Part shown: piece after piece, positions 1 through 9,016 of the stretch | Position numbering within the stretch: the first letter of the stretch is position 1 | Layout of the letters: each line of letters starts with the position of its first letter | Source of the DNA: Mesorhizobium comanense | Lineage (GTDB): Bacteria; Pseudomonadota; Alphaproteobacteria; Rhizobiales; Rhizobiaceae | Direction of reading: 5' to 3' | Assembly (NCBI RefSeq): GCF_005503535.1 | Contig: NZ_SCNN01000031.1 | Location: 1-64,000, forward strand | DNA length: 64,000 nt | Notes under the pieces: model-generated | Database searches by the model: none | Told to the model about the DNA's origin: nothing | What the model saw: the letters and a program-made list of their open reading frames with translations, nothing else | Translations under genes and position numbers: made by a program

Positions 1-34
1 GGGGAAAGGTTGAGGGGCGGTTGGGCGCGATTTT

Positions 35-182
35 CCCTTCTCCCCCTGTGGGAGAAGGTGGATCGGCGCGATAGCGCCGAGACGGATGAGGGGTGTTCCA
101 GCGGAGTGAGACGTTGGTGTTCCCTGGAACACCCCTCATCCGTCACCTTCGGCGACACCTTCTCCCACAAGGGGAGAAGGGA
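35..182. repeat. Palindromic repeat, family A (copy 1)
   Basis: About 150 bp with two long inverted arms. It opens with CCCTTCTCCCCCTGTGGGAG and closes with CCCACAAGGGGAGAAGGGAG, and the arms meet near a GTGTTCC/GGAACAC centre. The same element recurs at 58422-58579, 59033-59190 and 59477-59634, and its arms flank a DUF559 gene at 57253-57839. It lies directly upstream of the DUF3137 gene, and an open frame runs through it into that gene; I treat that extension as non-coding. Confidence 0.9.
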
Positions 183-258
183 GGTCGCGCCTGTTGCTTG
201 CGGCTGGCGACTTTCCCTTGAATGCAGCTATCATGAGCCGATCAAGGCTTGCGGGGAG

Positions 259-1230
259 ATGGCGGTGGAAACGGCGGATTTCATGCCCGGAGAGGCCGTC
301 ATCGCCGGCATCCGCCGGGATATCGAGGCTTATGAGGCGCGCAGGGCTTCGGTCGTTCGGCAAGTGCGCTGGCGGGTGCCGCTGTTCGTCGGCCTGGTGC
401 TGGTGGCCGTGGCGCTGATCGCCTGGCTGTTCAACAAGGCCGCCGACCCCCACGAACAATGGGTTTCGACACCACATGTCTTTCTCTACATACTTGGCTT
501 CGCGGCTTCGATCCTGGTGTATTTCCAGGCCATGAAGCCGGCGGCCCGGCTGCAGCAATCGTTCCGCGACACGTTGCTGCCCATCATCTTCGGCTTCGTC
601 AGGGATTTCGGCTACCGGCATGGCGAAAGGCCGAACTCCTTCGACCGGCTGCCGCGCGAGGCGGTCGGGCCGTTCAACCGGCAATCCTTCGACGATGTCA
701 TCTCGGGCCGCTACGACGATTTTCCGTTCGAACTCTACGAAGCCGAATTGCGGGAAGGGACGGGCAAGGGCTCGTCCACGGCCTTCAAGGGCGTCATCGT
801 CGCCTTCGAGGCGGTCGAGCCGTTCCCGGGCATATTGGTGGCGACACGGCGCAGCAACGCGGTGGTCAGCTTCTTCCGCGGCATGTTCGCCAGCAGGATG
901 CAGGAATTGTCGAGCGGCGAGCCGCTGCTCGATGCGGCCTACGAATTCCGCAGCGACAATGTCGAGGCGGCGAGGCCGCTGGTGACGGGGCGGCTGGCGC
1001 AGGCGCTGAAATGGCTGGGCGAAACATGGCGCGACGATCCGGCGCGCGTCGCGCTCAACGGTGGCGACGGCTTCCTGCTCCTGCCGCAGGCCAACGATTT
1101 CTTCGAGCTGCCGCCGATTTCGGTGCCGCTGGACTACCAGACCCATGTGGCGCCGATGATCTCGGACATGGGAGCCATGCTGGCAACGGCGGCGCTGGTG
1201 CGCAAGGTTGGTGCGAAGGGCGGGGGTTAG
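259..1230 (+). CDS. DUF3137 domain membrane protein
   Basis: A 323-aa protein of the DUF3137 family, whose function is unknown. After a short N-terminal segment there are two predicted membrane helices (about residues 30-50 and 65-83). A large soluble region follows, with the family-like pattern of an SRYDDFPFEL stretch and a hydrophobic FKGVIVAFE strand. I chose the ATG at 259 because the frame further upstream lies in the palindromic repeat; GGGGAG just before it is a close-set SD, and ATG 283 is the alternative. The next gene converges on it from the other strand, 12 bp away. Family recognised by sequence pattern only. Confidence 0.75.
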   Translation: MAVETADFMPGEAVIAGIRRDIEAYEARRASVVRQVRWRVPLFVGLVLVAVALIAWLFNKAADPHEQWVSTPHVFLYILGFAASILVYFQAMKPAARLQQSFRDTLLPIIFGFVRDFGYRHGERPNSFDRLPREAVGPFNRQSFDDVISGRYDDFPFELYEAELREGTGKGSSTAFKGVIVAFEAVEPFPGILVATRRSNAVVSFFRGMFASRMQELSSGEPLLDAAYEFRSDNVEAARPLVTGRLAQALKWLGETWRDDPARVALNGGDGFLLLPQANDFFELPPISVPLDYQTHVAPMISDMGAMLATAALVRKVGAKGGG

Positions 1231-1242
1231 CCGGCGTCCTTC

Positions 1243-1737
1243 TCAGCAATCGAAGCCGTATTTGTCGCGCATGTGGTCCGCCTCTTCCTTCGATATTCTT
1301 TGGAACATCACACAGACGGTGAAGCTGCCGACCTGTCGTCCGTCGCGGGTATATCCCCAGTCGGAAATGTCTTCCCTGCTGAATTCTATGTTCTGGCCGA
1401 GGACGACGTTGCGCACTTCTTCCGGCTGGTTCGCCAATATGCCGACAAAGCCGGTTTTGGTGCGCCGGAACGGGATCACCCAGAAATGTTCAGTGACATG
1501 CCCGTCGCGCACCTTGACCTTCAATTTGAACCTGTCCGTGCCGGAGGGCGGCGCTTCGGCCAGGGCCAGGAATTCATCCAGGCCGGCGAGCGCATGCGCC
1601 GTCGCCGCCGTCATTTCAGGATCGCCGGGAGCAAAAATAACCGTCTTGTCGTCACCCGGGTCGGCGCCTTGCGCGCCTGCCAATTCCGGAGCCAGCACCA
1701 GCATCAGCGATATGATGGTTCGGACTGCAAGTTTCAT
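1243..1737 (-). CDS. DUF2314 family secreted protein
   Basis: A 164-aa protein with an N-terminal signal peptide (MKLAVRTIISLMLVLAPE, cleavage likely after AGA). The mature part carries the DUF2314 signature: EHFWVIPFRR, then a GFVGILANQPEEV stretch and the C-terminal DISDWGYTRDGRQVGSFT. It is probably periplasmic; the biochemical role of the family is not known. The ATG at 1737 is preceded by GAGGGG at good spacing, so I preferred it to the upstream in-frame ATG at 1776. It is transcribed alone, convergent with the DUF3137 gene. Confidence 0.75.
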   Translation of the reverse strand: MKLAVRTIISLMLVLAPELAGAQGADPGDDKTVIFAPGDPEMTAATAHALAGLDEFLALAEAPPSGTDRFKLKVKVRDGHVTEHFWVIPFRRTKTGFVGILANQPEEVRNVVLGQNIEFSREDISDWGYTRDGRQVGSFTVCVMFQRISKEEADHMRDKYGFDC

Positions 1738-2174
1738 GGCTGGCCCCTCGTCGTGACGGTTTGCACCATCCTGCATCTATCCCGAATTTGCAACCATGGC
1801 GCGAGTCTTTGTTGGCATTCCGGGATAGCGGTTGAGCCGATCCATGAAACAAAACTTGTATCGATGGAAAGTCGGCAGGCGGTTTCGTGATGCAAGCCGA
1901 GGCAATTGCGGCGGCTGCATGATGGCCGCGAGGCGTCCGCCGCAATCGGCTAAACGACTCTTTTCGTGGAAGAACTGCACGCGTCGAGGCAAACCGTGTG
2001 CCTGGAAAGAGTGTCGGCCATAGGCAATGTGTCGGAATTAAGCCGCTGATTTTCTTGCTAAAATTCACCCAATGTGATTTGCGGGAGAGCAGGCTTCCGT
2101 TCCAGTTTCCGGGCGTTCGGCGCTGCCGCTTCGCAAGGCGGCCCGGAAAACCGAAACAGCACGGAGTGCTATCC
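1738..2174. other. Intergenic region, no gene seen
   Basis: These 437 bp separate two divergently transcribed genes and must hold both promoters. I find no convincing coding sequence, RNA gene or repeat. The last 130 bp before the DUF1344 gene is locally AT-rich (around 2040-2080) and is the likely promoter area for that gene. Confidence 0.5.
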
Positions 2175-2417
2175 ATGAAGAAGACCCTCGCAACCACCGC
2201 CGCCCTGCTTGCCTTCCTCGGCACCGCCTACGCCGCGACCGTTCAGGGCACCATCCAGGCGGTCGATCCGACGACCAAGTCGATCACGCTGGATGACGGC
2301 AAGATCTACCAGCTTTCGCCCAAGGCCTCGGTCGGAAAATTCAAGGTCGGCGCCAAGGTGGCTGTGACGGTGGATGACAAGACCGGCATGGTGACGTCGA
2401 TCAAGAAGGCCTCGTAG
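2175..2417 (+). CDS. DUF1344 domain secreted protein
   Basis: An 80-aa protein with a signal peptide (MKKTLATTAALLAFLGTAYA). The mature ~60-residue part is a small beta domain with an ATVQGTIQAVDPTTKSITLD opening and a VGAKVAVTVDD strand. This pattern is typical of DUF1344, a rhizobial family of small periplasmic proteins of unknown function. The ATG at 2175 starts exactly at the signal peptide, so upstream in-frame codons are unlikely to be used. It stands alone and is followed by a repeat-rich intergenic stretch. Confidence 0.8.
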   Translation: MKKTLATTAALLAFLGTAYAATVQGTIQAVDPTTKSITLDDGKIYQLSPKASVGKFKVGAKVAVTVDDKTGMVTSIKKAS

Positions 2418-2529
2418 AGGTAAGGCATTCATCGCTCATCCTGGTCCTCTCCCCGTGAAGAACGGGGGGAGGGTGCATCTTGCGTGATGAGCCCTGACTG
2501 ATCGGTCCAAGGCCTGATTGCGATGTGGT

Positions 2530-2740
2530 TCCCCCAATCCGTCGCTGCTTCGCAGCGCCACCTTTCCCCCTCCGGAGGGAAAGGAAGGGAGCATTTCTGG
2601 GCGAGCTTTGAGCGCAAAAGGCCTGGCGCCTTTCCTCTCCCCCGTCGATCGGGGGGGCCGAAGGACGGGCGAGACCCGTGGCTCGCCCCCGCTAGGTGTC
2701 TCGGCAAGGCCGAGACGGAGTGGGGGTCGACCAGCGCGGC
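2530..2740 (+). repeat. Interspersed repeat, family B (copy 1)
   Basis: About 210 bp, starting at CCCCCAATCCGTCGCTGCTT and ending at GGGGGTCGACCAGCGCGGC. A second copy lies in the opposite orientation at 11811-11988, where the same ends and the CCTTTCCTCTCCCCCGTCGATC core are found. It contains internal hairpins (CTTTCCCCCTCCGGAGGGAAAG). The adjacent 2418-2529 holds a further short palindromic stretch (CCTCTCCCCGTGAAGAACGG) and no gene. Confidence 0.85.
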
Positions 2741-2821
2741 ATAAGAGGAATGGATGCGCCAAGTTGCCACGCACTCGGCCAACCGCCCAGGCCTGGCAGC
2801 CCTCAAGGCTGATTGAAGGAC

Positions 2822-3343
2822 CTACAGCCCCGTCGGCATCAGGCCGGCCAGCCAGTTCACCGAGCGCTTGGCGGCGTCGGCGGTGGCGGAGGCGGCACGG
2901 CCGAGATCGCTCTTGACCACCGCATAGCCGTTCTTCGTGCGATAGAGCACGCCGGTGCCGCCATCGACCACCTGCTCATAGGCGACGGGCCGGGCTGCGG
3001 CGGCCTCCATGGCCGTCGTCGGCGAGCCCACGGGAACGCTCGGCCGGTGGCTGAGTTCGGGCGGCAGCGGCCGTTCCGGCTCGACGGTCCGGTCGGCGGG
3101 CTTGAGGTCCGGACGGGACGCGATCGCGGCCAGATGCGAGGAGGACGCCGAGCCCTTGGCGCGACAGATGCCGGACACCAGCGGATAGTTGAAATTGCGC
3201 TGGTGCAGGATCTGGCTTTTCATCGCGGCTTCGCATTCGGCGATGGTCGACCACTTGGCCGGCGTCTCGCCGATGTATTCGCAAAGCTTGGCGTCGCAGT
3301 CGCAGCCGACAATGGTCATGGCGACAAGGGCGGTCTTGATCAC
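2822..3343 (-). CDS. Conserved hypothetical protein, possibly exported
   Basis: A 173-aa protein I do not recognise. It opens with a short hydrophobic stretch (VIKTALVAMTIVGCDCDAKL), which could be an atypical signal or lipoprotein-like segment. A Cys-containing region with KLCEYIGETPAKW follows (about residues 16-45), then a Pro-rich middle and a C-terminal segment rich in Ala with VNWLAGLMPTGL at the end. I chose the GTG at 3343 because GAAGGGA sits 7 nt upstream; the in-frame ATG at 3379 lacks a comparable site. Confidence 0.55.
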   Translation of the reverse strand: MIKTALVAMTIVGCDCDAKLCEYIGETPAKWSTIAECEAAMKSQILHQRNFNYPLVSGICRAKGSASSSHLAAIASRPDLKPADRTVEPERPLPPELSHRPSVPVGSPTTAMEAAAARPVAYEQVVDGGTGVLYRTKNGYAVVKSDLGRAASATADAAKRSVNWLAGLMPTGL

Positions 3344-3507
3344 GGTCTTGTCCCTTCGAGATGCCCCCCGGCAACCCATTCAGGCGCATGCCGCGAGCGA
3401 CATGCGAAATCCGGCACTCCTTCGCGCGCGATCAAGGCGGGATTTGGCCGCGATTATGGAATGAGCGTGGCGAAGCGGACAATCCCGGCCGGCGTGGCCG
3501 AAAGGCC

Positions 3508-4635
3508 TCAGTAATCGTACACATGCTCCAGCCTGGCGCCGGCCTTCATCAGCGCCGGCAGCACCAGATGCAGCCTGCGCACGGCAACCACCATGCCGGT
3601 GCGGCGCGTCGAGGGCTGCGCCGGGAGCGCGTAGCTGAACAGGATGCGCATGCCTTCCGGGACGGCGATCGCATCCGTGGACAGCACAGTGACCATGATC
3701 TGGTCATTGCCGCCGATCTCGACGAAGGAGACGCCCCTGTCGATCAGGCGCGGGATCATGTCGGTGAAGGTCTGGTCGCGCCTGGTGACGAAGATGGTGC
3801 CGTCGGCGCCATAGTCGCGTTCCAGCAAGGTGTCGGGCTCGTTGCGCGTGGCTTCGCCGACCGGCCCCCTGGCCCAGACATGGATGTCGAGCAGGGCGGG
3901 GTCGGCGGCGGTCTGTCCCTGCCTGATCAGGTCGGCATAGCCCTGCTTGATCGTGTCGGCCAGACCGAAGGCAAGCTTGCGTTCGCTGGTGCGGACCGCA
4001 CTGTCGCCGGGCGCAGGCTGCACGGCAAACAGGCCGGCGCGCTTTTGCGCAAAGGGGAACTGGTACCATGGAGCCTGGTCGAGAGAGCCCGCATAGTCCG
4101 CCGCCACCCTGGCCTGGTAGATGTCGGCGGCGGTGCGCTTGCCCGCCATGGCCTCGGTAATGCGGCCGACCGTGTTCTCATAGGCCCATTGCACGATGTG
4201 CTCGATCGAGTTGCTGGTGCCGTTGACGACCAGCATCTGGTGGTCGTCATAGTTGAACCTGTCGGCGGAGCTGGCGCGGATCACAGTGGCATAATCCTGC
4301 CAGAAGTGGCCGACATAGGACCAGTAGGGAAAGCCGCTCGGCTGGTCCTTGGCGACAAAGCCGGCATAGTCGCGCGCGGCGTAGACGATCGCCCATTCGG
4401 GGTAGGTGAGGAAGGTCGATTCCTGCGGCCGCTGGTAGCCGGGGATCTCGGCGCGCACCTTGTCGGCCAGCACCTTGGGCGGCGCGCCGTCGGCGATACC
4501 GGGCAGCGGCGTCTTGTCGATCGAGGACGTGGTCAGGAAACCATAGGTCAACCCGACGACCGGGACGAGAATGACGATGACGACCAGCCAGAGGATCGTC
4601 TTGACGAGGCGCTTCAGCCAGCGGAACAGGAACAT
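3508..4635 (-). CDS. Membrane-anchored hypothetical protein
   Basis: A 375-aa protein with one N-terminal transmembrane segment (about residues 12-34, TILWLVVIVILVPVVGLTYG). A long extracytoplasmic part follows that I cannot assign. It contains an aromatic-rich region (FLTYPEWAIVYAARDYAGF, then PYWSYVGHFWQDYA at about 105-118) and a VWARGPVGEATRNEPDTLL stretch. It begins 6 bp after the stop of the small membrane protein at 4642-4842, so the two form an operon, with weak SD signals of its own that suggest coupling. No function is proposed. Confidence 0.65.
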   Translation of the reverse strand: MFLFRWLKRLVKTILWLVVIVILVPVVGLTYGFLTTSSIDKTPLPGIADGAPPKVLADKVRAEIPGYQRPQESTFLTYPEWAIVYAARDYAGFVAKDQPSGFPYWSYVGHFWQDYATVIRASSADRFNYDDHQMLVVNGTSNSIEHIVQWAYENTVGRITEAMAGKRTAADIYQARVAADYAGSLDQAPWYQFPFAQKRAGLFAVQPAPGDSAVRTSERKLAFGLADTIKQGYADLIRQGQTAADPALLDIHVWARGPVGEATRNEPDTLLERDYGADGTIFVTRRDQTFTDMIPRLIDRGVSFVEIGGNDQIMVTVLSTDAIAVPEGMRILFSYALPAQPSTRRTGMVVAVRRLHLVLPALMKAGARLEHVYDY

Positions 4636-4641
4636 GGCCGG

Positions 4642-4842
4642 TCAGGCCGCGGCGAAGTGGTCAAGGACGCGCTTTGGCAGCGCGAAGCCGATACAGACGA
4701 CGATGCCGCCAATCAGAATATGCGGCAGGCTGGTGAAGAAGCGGGGCGGGAATTCGATATTGCTGAGCGACCGGAAGCCGATGGCGACAACGCCGAAGAA
4801 CAGGAACGCGTAGGCAACGGCAAGCTTCTGAACCGGCGTCAT
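4642..4842 (-). CDS. Small membrane protein
   Basis: A 66-aa protein with two predicted membrane helices (about residues 7-24 and 42-55) separated by a short loop with FPPRFF. The ATG at 4842 has AGGGGGG six nt upstream, so the longer upstream frame is not needed. It is first gene of a two-gene operon with the membrane-anchored protein at 3508-4635, which suggests that they act together in the inner membrane. No family recognised. Confidence 0.6.
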   Translation of the reverse strand: MTPVQKLAVAYAFLFFGVVAIGFRSLSNIEFPPRFFTSLPHILIGGIVVCIGFALPKRVLDHFAAA

Positions 4843-5668
4843 GAAGTACCCCCCTGCAGGGAGCCCGTTCGCTGACGCGTATATGCCGGCCGCCTGACGT
4901 GCTTCGCGGTTCCGATGCTCGCGGACCGGATGTCCGCCGCGTTCGGTCCCCGAACCCACGCCATGCACCTCGACAGAGCGCGCCCTCCAGCGGACTCCAA
5001 CGACGCCGAACGTTAGCCGATTTTGGCGCAGGTTGCAGCCCCAACCGGAAACACCGTTAAAATTGCGGGGAATGGCCAAAAAACAGTCGGCGCCGGGATT
5101 TCTCCCAGCGCCTCCCTGTCAGATCAGGACACGGTCGCGGCAGCAACTTCCGTAAAGTCGTCGCGCCATGCCGGCCTTGATTTTGACGGTCCTGCCAGTC
5201 GCCACCCGGAGGCAGCGCCCGTTCCAGACCACGCCGGTCTCGACCCTTGCGGGCCTTGCCCTGCGTGCCATCGAAGGTTTTTGCCGTCCTTCATGGCAGC
5301 ATCGGTCCGCCGTCGGCGTTGGCACGCTTTCCGCGGCCCCGTAGGTCTCGGCTTCCGTCCCTCCAGCAAGCGAACCTGCTCTTGTTCCGGGCCGTACGGG
5401 CCTCAGGAAATCCACCTCTCGCTTTCGCCTTTCGGCTGGGCGATCCGTAGCCGCCTGAGATGGGTTGAACTTACGCCGGGTAAGGGTCCTGGGGAATGCC
5501 CGCGCCCCTGTGGATAGCGGGATTATCGGGGACCAGTGCCAGAAGCCGAGGAAATTCAAGCGCCAAGGCATTAGACAGGCCGCCCCCGCTTTTCGGCGTC
5601 CCGCGCCCGGCGCCACTTGCCCCGCCAGCCCGTCCGGGTTTGAATGCCGGCAAAAGACCGGACGCCCC
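4843..5668. other. Long intergenic region, no confident gene
   Basis: About 830 bp lie between the divergent small membrane protein and the lipid kinase. Several open frames cross it on both strands, but none has an SD-supported start, a recognisable domain or a natural end, and they contradict one another. A decayed coding remnant on the minus strand around 5120-5460 cannot be excluded. A TGTGGATAG sequence near 5510 resembles one half of a DnaA box, but alone it means little. Confidence 0.45.
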
Positions 5669-6634
5669 ATGTCCGGCGCCGGGGAGGGCCAGCATTTGAA
5701 GGTCGGGGTGGTTCTCAATCCGATTGCCGGCGGCGGCCGGCTGAAGCGGCGTTGGCCCGAAGTCGCCGCCTCCCTGAAAAAGCACTTCGGCGATTTCGAA
5801 CTGCGCGAGACGCAGGCCGAGGGGGATGCCGAACGGCTGGCGATCGATCTCGCGGCGAACGGCTTCGACCTGGTCATCGCGGCCGGCGGCGACGGCACTG
5901 CCAGCGAGGTGGCCGACGGACTGCTGCAGGCCCGCGCGGAGAGCGGCAGGACGGCCGAACTCGGTCTCCTGCCTTGCGGTACCGGCATCGATTTCGCGCG
6001 CGGCCTCGCTTTGCCGAAGGAGATCGACGCAACGTTGAAACGGATCGCCGAGGCGCAACCCAGGACGGTCGACGCCGGCCGTATCTGCTACATCGACGAC
6101 CAGGGCGCGCTGGCCAGCCGCCACTTCATCAACATCGCCAGCCTGGGCCTGTCGGGGGCGACCGACCGCGCCGTCAACGCCGACAAGCGCAAGGGCAGGA
6201 TGTCGGCCAAGACGCTGTTCCTGTGGCGCACCGTCGTCGAGTTCATCCGCTACCGCTTCCAGCATGTCAGGATCACCGTCGATGAAGGCGCGCCGGTCGA
6301 GGCGCGCATGGCGCTGGTGGCAGTGGCCAACGGAAGATTCTTCGGCGGCGGCATGATGATCGCGCCGGACGCGGAATTGACCGACGGGCAGTTCGACATC
6401 GTCATCCTGCGCGCCGCGGGCAAGCTGAAGCTGATCTGGGATATCCGCCTGCTCTATGGCGGCCGCCACCGCAACCATCCGGCCATCACCATATTGCGCG
6501 GCAGGAAAGTGGTTGTCGAACCGATTGGCGATGCCGAAAAGAACGGCGCCCTGGTCGATATAGACGGCGAGTCGCCCGGGCGTATACCGGCGACATTCGA
6601 GATCCTGCCCGGCGCGCTGACGCTGAGATATTGA
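5669..6634 (+). CDS. Diacylglycerol kinase family lipid kinase
   Basis: A 321-aa protein of the DAGK/YegS-like family, which phosphorylates a lipid hydroxyl with ATP. The N-terminal catalytic domain shows the nucleotide-binding elements VVLNPIAGGG (about residues 14-23) and the hallmark AAGGDGTASEVADG (about 71-84), followed by LLPCGTGIDFARG. The C-terminal beta-sandwich contains NGRFFGGGMMIAPDAELTDG, the usual substrate-side motif with its conserved Asp-Gly. Length fits the family. ATG 5669 lies close to the domain start. It stands alone. The substrate could be diacylglycerol, a sphingoid base or another lipid. Confidence 0.9.
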   Translation: MSGAGEGQHLKVGVVLNPIAGGGRLKRRWPEVAASLKKHFGDFELRETQAEGDAERLAIDLAANGFDLVIAAGGDGTASEVADGLLQARAESGRTAELGLLPCGTGIDFARGLALPKEIDATLKRIAEAQPRTVDAGRICYIDDQGALASRHFINIASLGLSGATDRAVNADKRKGRMSAKTLFLWRTVVEFIRYRFQHVRITVDEGAPVEARMALVAVANGRFFGGGMMIAPDAELTDGQFDIVILRAAGKLKLIWDIRLLYGGRHRNHPAITILRGRKVVVEPIGDAEKNGALVDIDGESPGRIPATFEILPGALTLRY

Positions 6635-6669
6635 GCGAAGGCGTTGCCTCTGGGTGGGGCGCCCCACAA

Positions 6670-6730
6670 CGTCGTCATCCCAGGGTCTTCGCGACGGAGC
6701 TTCGCTCCTGCTTCGCCCGTGGATGACGAA
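6670..6730. repeat. Short palindromic repeat-like element
   Basis: CGTCATCC (6673-6680) and GGATGACG (6721-6728) form the outer arms, with a nested GGAGCTTCGCTCC hairpin between them. The form resembles rhizobial intergenic palindromes and it may act as a terminator or mRNA stabiliser after the lipid kinase. Only one copy is in this window. The rest of the gap to 6887 is AT-rich and holds no gene. Confidence 0.55.
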
Positions 6731-6887
6731 GCGATAGGCGTTTCAGCCAATCGCCGAGGCATGCGGTTCGGTCGAAGCTCTACCCGACAAGACCAATCGC
6801 AATCTTGCAGCTCTGATTCAAGTTCCTACGGTCTTGATACTGAATGTCTGTCTAAATTATTGATTTCTATAACTAATATAATCGGCT

Positions 6888-7805
6888 TCATATCTCCAGC
6901 TTCGCCGGAAAGCCGGGCGCACGCAGGTCCGTGCCGACGGCATCCTCGAGCAGCTTGACGATCTGGGTCGACCAGGCGCCGCCGCCATAGGCGGCCTTGC
7001 CTTGCTCGAAAATCGTATTGACTTGCGAGGCAAGTTCCAGCGGCACGCCGAAATCCCGGCCCATGCCCAGCGCGAAGCCGAGGTCCTTCAGTGCCAGGTC
7101 CATGGTGAAGCCGATGTCGTAGGAACCGTTGAGCACGAGCTGGCTTTCGGTCTCGTGGACGAAGCTGTTGCCGGAGGAGGCAACGATCGCGTGATAGGAC
7201 TGGGCAAGGTCGAGGCCACCTTGTTTGGCTAGCATCAGTGCCTCGCCGGCGGCGACGAGATGGATGAAGGCCAGCATGTTGGTGATGACCTTGATCACCG
7301 CCGCCGAGCCGACCGGTCCCATCAGGAAGGATTTCGCGCACATCGCCTCGATGGCGGCGCGATGGCGCTCGTAGAGTGCGGCATCGCCGCCGACCAGCGC
7401 GGTGATCTTTCCGGCCGCCGCCAGATGCACGCCGCCGGTAACCGGACACTCAAGCGTCTCGACACCGCCTGCAGAGGCGAGGGCGGCAAGGCGCACGATC
7501 TCGTCGCGACCATTGGTCGACATCTCGATCCAGGTGCCGCCCTTGGGCAAGCCTTCGAGCAGGCCGCCGGGGCCAGCCAGCACCTGTTCACTGACCTTGG
7601 GCGAGGGGAGGCAGGTCACGGCATTGCCGGCCCGCGCCGCCGCCTCGGCGGGGCTGTTGGCCGCAATGGCGCCCAGTCCCACGAGGCGCTCGACGGCAGT
7701 GCGATCACGATCGAAGACCGTGACCGCAAAGCCGTTGCGGACCAGGCTGGCGGCAAGGTTGCCGCCGAGATGGCCAAGGCCGATGAAGGCGTAGCTTTGG
7801 CTCAC
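6888..7805 (-). CDS. NAD(P)-dependent 3-hydroxyisobutyrate dehydrogenase-like oxidoreductase
   Basis: A 305-aa beta-hydroxyacid dehydrogenase. The Rossmann motif GLGHLGGNLA is at residues ~9-18, the substrate-site motif appears as CPVTGGV (family usual DAPVSGG), and the catalytic Lys sits in IKVITNML. The C-terminal helical dimer domain is intact, with GFTMDLALKDLGFAL. It oxidises or reduces a small beta-hydroxy acid; the true substrate is unknown. The GTG at 7805 overlaps the stop of the upstream dehydratase by 4 nt (GTGA), so it is translationally coupled as the last gene of a three-gene catabolic operon. Confidence 0.88.
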   Translation of the reverse strand: MSQSYAFIGLGHLGGNLAASLVRNGFAVTVFDRDRTAVERLVGLGAIAANSPAEAAARAGNAVTCLPSPKVSEQVLAGPGGLLEGLPKGGTWIEMSTNGRDEIVRLAALASAGGVETLECPVTGGVHLAAAGKITALVGGDAALYERHRAAIEAMCAKSFLMGPVGSAAVIKVITNMLAFIHLVAAGEALMLAKQGGLDLAQSYHAIVASSGNSFVHETESQLVLNGSYDIGFTMDLALKDLGFALGMGRDFGVPLELASQVNTIFEQGKAAYGGGAWSTQIVKLLEDAVGTDLRAPGFPAKLEI

Positions 7806-9016
7806 GGCATCAGCGGCGTCTGCATCATCTGCAGATGCAGGTCCTTGCCGGTGTAGGGATGCGCGTCGCAGACCGCCTCGTTGAGCTCGACGCCGAGGCC
7901 GGGTTCCTTCGACGGGATGACATTGCCGTCCTGCCACTCGATCTTCTTCTTCAGGAGCGTGGCGTGGAAGCCGTCCCACTGCTTCAGCGATTCCAGGATC
8001 AGGAAGTTGGGCAGTGTCACCGCCAGCTGGATGTTGGCGGCGCCCACGATCGGCCCGCAATAGCAATGCGGCGCGACCTGGATGTGGTAGGCCTCGGCCA
8101 TGGCGGCGATCTTCTTGGTTTCCAGGATGCCGCCGGAGCGGCCAAGATCGGGCTGCAGGATGGTCGCGGCACGGTTCTCGATGACGCGGGCGAATTCGGA
8201 CTTGGTGGTCAGCCGCTCGCCGGTGGCGATCGGGATTGAGGTGCCACGGGCGACCTGCGCCATCACCTCGGGCATATCCGGCGGCACCGGCTCCTCGAAC
8301 CACAGCGGATCGTAGGGCTCGATGGCGCGTGCGATGCGCAGCGCGCCCGACGCGGTGAACTGGCCGTGCGTGCCGAACAGGATGTCGGCACGCGTGCCGA
8401 CCGCCTCGCGGATCGCCTTGATCATGCGGGTCGAGACGTCGATGTCGAGCAGGCGCGGCTGGTGGCCGTCGAAAGCGGTGTAGGGACCGGCGGGATCGAG
8501 CTTGACTGCGTTGAACCCCTGCTCGACATATTCGGCCGCGCAGGCGGCGGCCATTTCGGGGTCGTTGTAGACATTCCTGCCGTCGGGTGCGTCTTCCGAA
8601 TGGACGCTGCCGGTATGCGGGTAGAGATAGGTGTAGGAGCGCAGCGTCTCGTGCACCTGACCGCCGAGCAGCTTGTAGACCGGCTTGCCGGCCTCCTTGC
8701 CGATGATGTCCCAGCAGGCCATTTCGAGCGCCGAGAAGCAGCCCATGCCGGTCACATCGGGGCGCTGGGTGAAGCCGGAGGAATAGGCGCGGCGGAAGAA
8801 GTTCTCGATGTCGTGCGGATCGTGGCCGATCAGATAACGCTCGGCCATGTCCTCGACCAGCTTGGCCGTGATGTGGGCGGAGAAGGTGGCGTTGTAGGCT
8901 TCGCCATAACCGACCACGCCGCCATCGGTGGTCAGCTTGACGAAGATGAAGTACTTGCCGCCGATGCCGGGCGGTGGGTTGCCAACAACCCAGGTCTTGA
9001 CGTCGGTGATCTTCAT
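7802..9016 (-). CDS. Mandelate racemase / muconate lactonizing (enolase superfamily) dehydratase
   Basis: A 404-aa enolase-superfamily enzyme with the N-terminal capping domain (residues 1-~130) and the C-terminal barrel. Visible barrel motifs are VKLDPAG, DILFGTHGQFT, WFEEPVPP, ATGERL and a PHCYCGP loop. These fit the metal ligands and active-site His of the acid-sugar dehydratases (galactonate/mannonate dehydratase relatives) better than a racemase. The ATG at 9016 has GGAGGA upstream and overlaps the preceding GMC oxidoreductase stop by 4 nt. The context suggests breakdown of a sugar-derived hydroxy acid; the exact substrate is not deducible. Confidence 0.88.
   Translation of the reverse strand: MKITDVKTWVVGNPPPGIGGKYFIFVKLTTDGGVVGYGEAYNATFSAHITAKLVEDMAERYLIGHDPHDIENFFRRAYSSGFTQRPDVTGMGCFSALEMACWDIIGKEAGKPVYKLLGGQVHETLRSYTYLYPHTGSVHSEDAPDGRNVYNDPEMAAACAAEYVEQGFNAVKLDPAGPYTAFDGHQPRLLDIDVSTRMIKAIREAVGTRADILFGTHGQFTASGALRIARAIEPYDPLWFEEPVPPDMPEVMAQVARGTSIPIATGERLTTKSEFARVIENRAATILQPDLGRSGGILETKKIAAMAEAYHIQVAPHCYCGPIVGAANIQLAVTLPNFLILESLKQWDGFHATLLKKKIEWQDGNVIPSKEPGLGVELNEAVCDAHPYTGKDLHLQMMQTPLMP

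Noticed and set aside
10..258. Extension of the DUF3137 gene into the upstream palindrome
   Set aside because: The extension translates the family A repeat, which occurs at unrelated sites, so it is not part of the protein.
3361..4875. 504-residue open frame on the plus strand over the membrane operon
   Set aside because: The sequence is rich in Gly, Arg, Asp and His, as expected from the complement of GC-rich coding DNA; the minus-strand genes have membrane helices and operon spacing.
5505..5530. Replication origin from a DnaA-box-like TGTGGATAG
   Set aside because: A single near-match without a box cluster, AT-rich unwinding region or dnaA/hemE/parA context.
5119..5988. 289-residue open frame on the minus strand between the small membrane gene and the lipid kinase
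   Set aside because: Its second half is antisense to the lipid kinase and its first half lacks an SD-supported start or any recognisable domain. A decayed gene at 5120-5460 remains possible.
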